Below, piece by piece: positions 59,230-64,000 of a DNA stretch of 64,000 nucleotides. The notes below the pieces were generated by a model. It saw only the letters and a list, made by a program, of their open reading frames with translations. It searched no databases and was not told the origin of the DNA. The DNA comes from Proteromonas lacertae (Eukaryota > Sar > Bigyra > Opalinata > Proteromonadidae), in the NCBI GenBank assembly GCA_002245135.1, contig NGBS01000594.1:94670-158669 (forward strand). Reading direction: 5' to 3'. The position numbers were made by a program, and so were the translations under genes. The first letter of the stretch is position 1, and every line of letters starts with the position of its first letter.

Positions 59230-60694
59230 ATTACTGAATCAATATTCTTCTCCCCTGGAATTCTGTTGCTATTCTAATAAAATAACTATTAAAATATAAA
59301 AATAACTATAATACTTATATAATCATCTATAATATCTATAAACATAATAACAAATTAAAACATACCAGTATAGCTTAACATGCAAGTTGCTGATATTCTC
59401 TGCCTTTCATCGATTAGTACAATGCTAAACAGCTATAATAAAATATAATATACTAAAATAGTTATACTTTTTCTAATTATAAAATATAATATATAAACTG
59501 GATGTTTCTACTGTTCTTCACCTGGAATTCTAATGCAATTCATCTAATGATAATATATAAATAAGAATATACTTTGAATTATTGAAATTATATTCAATAC
59601 TCTACTAACAATATATAAATAAGAATAATATACTAATATACTTATAAGAATATATTCATTTACCTATTATAAAATAATAAAAATAATACTGGATATACTA
59701 ACTCAATAATACCACTATATACAAATCCAAATGTTATTTTCATATAATGGAGTAAAAACTAATAGAGTAAATAATAGATCAAATACTTCTTAAATATAGG
59801 ATTATCATTAACTTGATTCAATAAATACAATGATTGAACTGTTTCTAAATCAATTAATCCAAGAATAACATCAGCTAAATACTCTTGAATTGGAGATGGT
59901 TTAGAAGCTTCCAAGTTTTTTAATTACTATGAATAAATAAAATAAAATCAGAATATTCGTATCATCATACTTAATTTTCGTGTTCTCATCGAATGAATTG
60001 TTGAACTTACGATATATGTCTTTTCTACAGTTACTGTTTTGGCAACACCTGAAATCACACCAATTGTTGAATAAACATACCTAATAATTCATCCTAACAA
60101 AAATAATTATAAAAAATATACTAATTCATCTTAGCTTCTTCATCATCAGACTTTACTATTTTATATTATAATAACAATTATACTTATTTGTATTTGTTGG
60201 ATTAATCGTTGATGGTAAACTTGGTTTATATTCTAATTATCCTAGTCTGACACCTAATTTAGATAATAAAATATATGATAATTGCTATAATACCAATATG
60301 CTAAATTAACAGAAATAGTTGAATTTCCTACTACTTATAACTCGAATAATATGTTGTACATCAAAAGTGCCAAATGTATTAACAAGGTAAAAGTTTGTAT
60401 ATGTAGTTGATGAGCTTTAGTAAGACAGACTAAATCAAAGATGATAGTTGTATTTTTTTCTTCAAATGTTCTTAATTCTTCCCTTAGTTATAATATCTTT
60501 GATTTTTAATTATTAGAACTATTATCTAATTAACATATATGATAATATTATACTTCCTTCAACAATTATAATCAATTCCTGCTCTTTGTATTGTTTTGTA
60601 TATTTCTTATCTGTAATAACAACACTTGTGCTGCCATTGTTATATTCTATATAAAATTATATACTATATATACTCATAACACAACAGAAGAAAA
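59230..60694 (-). CDS. Unresolved intron-rich gene or decaying gene
   Basis: A chain of short coding-like blocks on the minus strand separated by GTA...TAG stretches. It starts near 60694 with ATG A, a 27-nt intron, then KYNNGSTSVVITDKKYTKQY and EQELIIIVEGSIILSYMEEL. Spliced on, it gives FEEKNTTIIFDLVCLTKAHQ. Further down are INPTNTNKY, KSDDEEAKM, VAKTVTVEKTYIVSSTIHSM, SKPSPIQEYLADVILGLIDL, HYMKITFGFVYSGIIELVYP and LFSIVLIDERQRISATCML. I could not join all blocks without at least one stop near 60125, so either some sites are wrong or the gene is broken. Product not recognised. Ends are approximate. Confidence 0.35.
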
Positions 60695-61603
60695 AAGAAT
60701 TAAAGTGTATTTCAAAAATTATATTCGTTTCATTTTTTAAGTTTTGAGAAATTAAATGAATGTATAAGTTTAGATTATTTTTATTATAGTGAATAGATAA
60801 TAATATATAGTGTACATGTCAATTTGATGTTTGATTCACATAAAGATGCTTAAAATAAATATCCAAGTAAAAATGTGAAGTGAAAGGCGGTTAAGGAGAA
60901 AGTAAATATGCAAATTAATCTATTGGCTATATAAGTTATTGTCTAAAAATCAAATTTCAATAGATTCAAGGAATTATTTTATATGTGATTGTATTTATAC
61001 TAATGTTACAACAAATTACTATCATGTGAGTAGAATGAGTATAGTGAGTAATTTTTCGACTTGGTTATGCCAAATTGTGAATATAGGAAGTGAAGAGAAG
61101 AGAGAATATGATAAACCTAAGAGAATATTACAATCTTCCACATGTTTATACTATTAATTCAGTAGTAAATGTTCGAATTGGATTTGTTTCTTATTTAGGT
61201 TGGATATTACAACAACTAAGATAACACCGAATATGTTATATGCAAAAGTATCATTAGCTAATGATTATTTGAATTAGTGTTATTATAAACTGATATACAG
61301 GTAAAATAAAAGCTTCCTATACATTTGATGTATGGTTTTTATAATAGAAACAGATAATGGTGACTAATACTCATCATCCATTATAAATGTAATAATAGAT
61401 ACCTAAGCCACTGACTATTTGTCAGGATGACTTAAGAATACTCTGTAGCAATATAACGGTTATTTCCCCCTTTGGCTTATTACTATTGCTATTACTATTA
61501 CTATTATTATTATTATTATATAGATATATATTATATTACTTTATAATGAAAAAATAAAAAAGAATAAAAAAGAATAAAAGAGAATTAATATTTATATATA
61601 AAT
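60695..61603. other. Intergenic; possible transposon flank
   Basis: AT-rich. A 72-codon frame at 60939-61157 without ATG is not called. A short (ATT)n run lies at about 61485-61518. No terminal inverted repeat was recognised. Confidence 0.4.
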
Positions 61604-62767
61604 ATGAAATTTTTAGACATTCTAGTTCAATTATACCCTAATATAATACATGATGATGTTTATTATAGTAATTCTTACAACGTGTTGGTAGTTGATGATA
61701 CTATTTATAATTTCAATGAAAATACTCAAAAATATTATGAAGTAGTTTTTTATGAAGAATTCACAAATATTGATGAATTAATTAATATATACAATAATAA
61801 GAAAGTAAATATATATTTTCAAACAGACAAACCATCCATCATCATTACATTGTTAAGATTTAATGTTATTATAATTTATAAAAATCAATTCATATCTACA
61901 AAAGTGGCTCAATATTACTTAAGACAAAATTTAGATAATAAAAATGAAGATTTTCTTTCTATAATAATGAAAAAGATGTAATAATGGATAAAGTTATTGA
62001 TAACTTTCTATTTCTTGCTTTTATATATTTCAGTAAAGTAATTACTACAAATGTAGAAAGAAATATACCATTGTTTTATAAGTTAATTGATTGTTATAAA
62101 AGAATTAATAATAAATACAGAGATTTTGGAAAGTGTGTAAAATATGTATTTGATGTAATAGGAGAGTTGGATAGAGAAATTATAAAGAAAGCAAATGAAG
62201 AGGTTATAATAGAGAAATTATATTATCCTCAATTCTATAAAAGTTTTAATGTAATAAAGGGAAAAACAATCAATTATAATAAAAAAAATGGTAAGTAGTA
62301 TTAATGATATAGATTATATAAATAATAATTATTGTGTATTAGATTCTATCAATCCATTTTTATTCAAAAGAAATTATACTAGTAAAAAATCAGTGGAAGA
62401 TATGGAATATTTGGTTGGTAAATCAATTAGAATTGATTTTCCTTATTATTTAACAAATGTAATAATTGATAGAATATTGTCATATAATTATACAATACAA
62501 AGTAAAGGATATGTTACAAGATCAAGTAGAAACAATAAATCAGCTGTATTAGATTTTTTGAAAATTAAAGAAACAATTAATGAAGAATATAGAAAAGGTA
62601 AGTACATTATTCAATACTCTGTAGAAGATAAAGTTCATTATATTTCACTAGATGAAATAAATATTGATAGTGTAATGAATAGAGGAAAAAGAAAAAGAAG
62701 AGAAAAAGTAATTAATAGAGAAGATACACACAATAATAAAAGAATAGATGTGATAATAATAATATAA
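61604..62767 (+). mobile_element. N-terminal part of transposon-like protein, copy 2 (spliced model)
   Basis: Three apparent frames join by two introns: 61604-61977, then 62036-62286 (removing GTAATAATGG...TTTCAG), then from 62309 (removing the 22-nt GTAAGTAGTA...GATATAG). This gives about 260 residues, starting MKFLDILVQLYPNII, including DFGKCVKYVFDVIGELDREI and VGKSIRIDFPYYLTNVIID, and ending in a Lys/Arg patch (RGKRKRREKVINRE) before a stop at 62767. No match recognised. The acidic linker and transposase blocks follow directly downstream, so I treat it as the front of the same element. That link is inference. Confidence 0.4.
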
Positions 62768-64000
62768 GTAACGAATATGATGATATTGCAGCAGATGGTT
62801 ATGAAGATGAAACAGATAGTTCTGACAATGATGATAATACTAATGATGAAGATTATAATATTCTTAATAATATAACAAAGAATGACATTTCTAATAGAAA
62901 TAATAATGTATATGATGAAGATAGTAATGATGGAGATGAAATTGAATTAGAAATAATGACTGATGAAGAGGAAATAGCTGTAGATGAAAAATGGAAGAGA
63001 TGGTAATGATGATGGATATGTTGGTTTTCGTGATGATGATGATGATAACGATGAAATATTAGATGATTCAGTATTATATGATGATAGAGATAGTGAATAT
63101 GAAGGTAGAAATGGCGATAGTGATAAAGAAAAATTATCGGTATACTTATACTATTTCTTTCTGAAGAATTCTATATCTCAAGATAAAGTAAATAAGTTAT
63201 TGAAACAATTAAACTCAATAGAAACAATAAAGAATTTACATTTAAAAGAAACATTCAAGCCTTTACGAGATTATGTTGAAAAGGTAGTAGGATTAAAAAA
63301 ACCAGACAAAAATAATTATATTACAATTGAAAGTGGGATTAGAAAAAATGTTGAAGAAGAAAATAATTAAATTTGATGATTCAATTAATAATAATAAAAG
63401 CAAATATAAGAGCATTTATAGTAGTAACAATTACAAAAACATTTTATAATTTAGATGTAAATAGAGAAAATTTCAGACATATTTTGTTACAGATCAGTAG
63501 TGATGGTGTTGAAATAAATCACTTTAGCTTTATTAAAAAAAGTGTAAATGTTTTATCATACAAAAGTATTAAATAATTATAATGACAGTAAATTACTTCA
63601 AGTAATAAATAATAAGTGATAATGATGATAATATAAATGATATTACAAAATTAGTAGTTGATGAATTAAACAATATATTTATTAAAGCGTATAGAGTTAG
63701 AAGGTGTCAAATATAATATATATTTGGTAAGTATAGTAGGTGATATGATTGGAATAATAAAACTAATGAAATTACATAATTTCGTAGGTAGTAATAGTTT
63801 CTGTAGAACTTGCACAGCAACTACCAAAATCATTACTATTAATAAAATAATCAATAATGTTGTAGTTGAAGAAAAATTAAAAATAAAAGACTCAATGAGA
63901 GCTTATAAGAAGAAGTATCAGAATTTATATCCTCAATTTTATCAATATAAAGAAAAAAGACTATTCCATATATTTAATAACTATTCATATAGTAGATTTT
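62768..64000 (+). mobile_element. Decaying transposase, copy 2, running off the window
   Basis: Acidic Asp/Glu/Asn-rich frame (62770-63006), then after a frameshift 62984-63370 (YLYYFFLKNSISQDKVNKLL, KPDKNNYITIESGI). A second shift follows to a frame with ISSDGVEINHFSF, then VSIVGDMIGIIKLMKLHNFV and CRTC. It continues open to the window end (YPQFYQYKEKRLFHIF). It matches 30870-31669 block for block but is better preserved. Frameshifts show it is probably inactive, unless unseen introns explain them. Confidence 0.55.

Noticed and set aside
60939-61157. 72-codon plus-strand frame
   Set aside because: No ATG at the start, no recognisable domain, and it lies in sparse DNA.
1-64000. Dictyostelid or other non-flagellated amoeba as source
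   Set aside because: AT content and Asn/Thr tracts would fit, but an intact IFT54 implies a cilium, and intron sizes are too small.
1-64000. Anaerobe with hydrogenosomes or mitosomes only
   Set aside because: A mitochondrial-type uS9 with a presequence implies organellar translation.
1-64000. tRNA genes, rRNA genes, CRISPR arrays or bacterial operons
   Set aside because: No cloverleaf, rRNA core or spaced direct-repeat array was seen on either strand by eye. A covariance-model scan would be needed to exclude a tRNA.

Overview
The window is nuclear DNA of an AT-rich, gene-dense, mitochondriate flagellated or ciliated protist that I cannot name. It encodes only eukaryotic machinery: PRP4 kinase, SNW1/SKIP, prefoldin 4, an eIF4E, eIF2B-epsilon, XRN2/Rat1, 60S L18, a longin R-SNARE, and a mitochondrial-type uS9. 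It also encodes the intraflagellar-transport protein IFT54, which implies a cilium or flagellum. TAA, TAG and TGA all end genes. Most genes are split by very short introns (23 to about 60 nt, a few of 76-152 nt). Nearly all introns start GTA and end TAG. I rebuilt gene models by splicing in frame, and every full model below has a coding length divisible by three. Splice sites are inferred, without transcripts.

Layout. 1-5 kb: a truncated PAP2 phosphatase copy, a pseudokinase-LRR gene and a GT31-like glycosyltransferase. 5.7-19 kb: six members of a RanBP2-zinc-finger/Tudor-like family, interleaved with a second glycosyltransferase, a small hypothetical gene, an eIF4E, PRP4 kinase and prefoldin 4. 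19-29 kb: a PWWP-PHD-PWWP-PHD chromatin protein, a coiled-coil protein, SNW1, the second pseudokinase-LRR gene and a long mitochondrial uS9. 29-42.7 kb: accessory DNA with a GT31 fragment, a decayed transposon, two large paralogous CRN/RHS-like double P-loop NTPases, an inverted GT31 copy and the intact PAP2 gene. 42.7-58.4 kb: compact housekeeping block (Maf, Asp/Glu racemase, AMMECR1, a small membrane protein, a SAM-domain protein, a Cys-rich coiled-coil protein, VAMP, L18, IFT54, eIF2B-epsilon, XRN2), with genes often less than 100 bp apart. 58.4-64 kb: sparse DNA with an unresolved intron-rich minus-strand gene and a decaying transposon running off the end.

Most notable items: IFT54 carries four tandem NN-CH domains instead of one. 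Two pseudokinase-LRR paralogues have introns that repeatedly split the same LRR asparagine codon, and they share identical tracts that run through introns. The RanBP2/Tudor-like family ends in a conserved C-terminal tail. The second double-NTPase gene is flanked by a 26-bp direct repeat, as if the segment had been inserted. I saw no tRNA, rRNA, CRISPR or bacterial-type operon.
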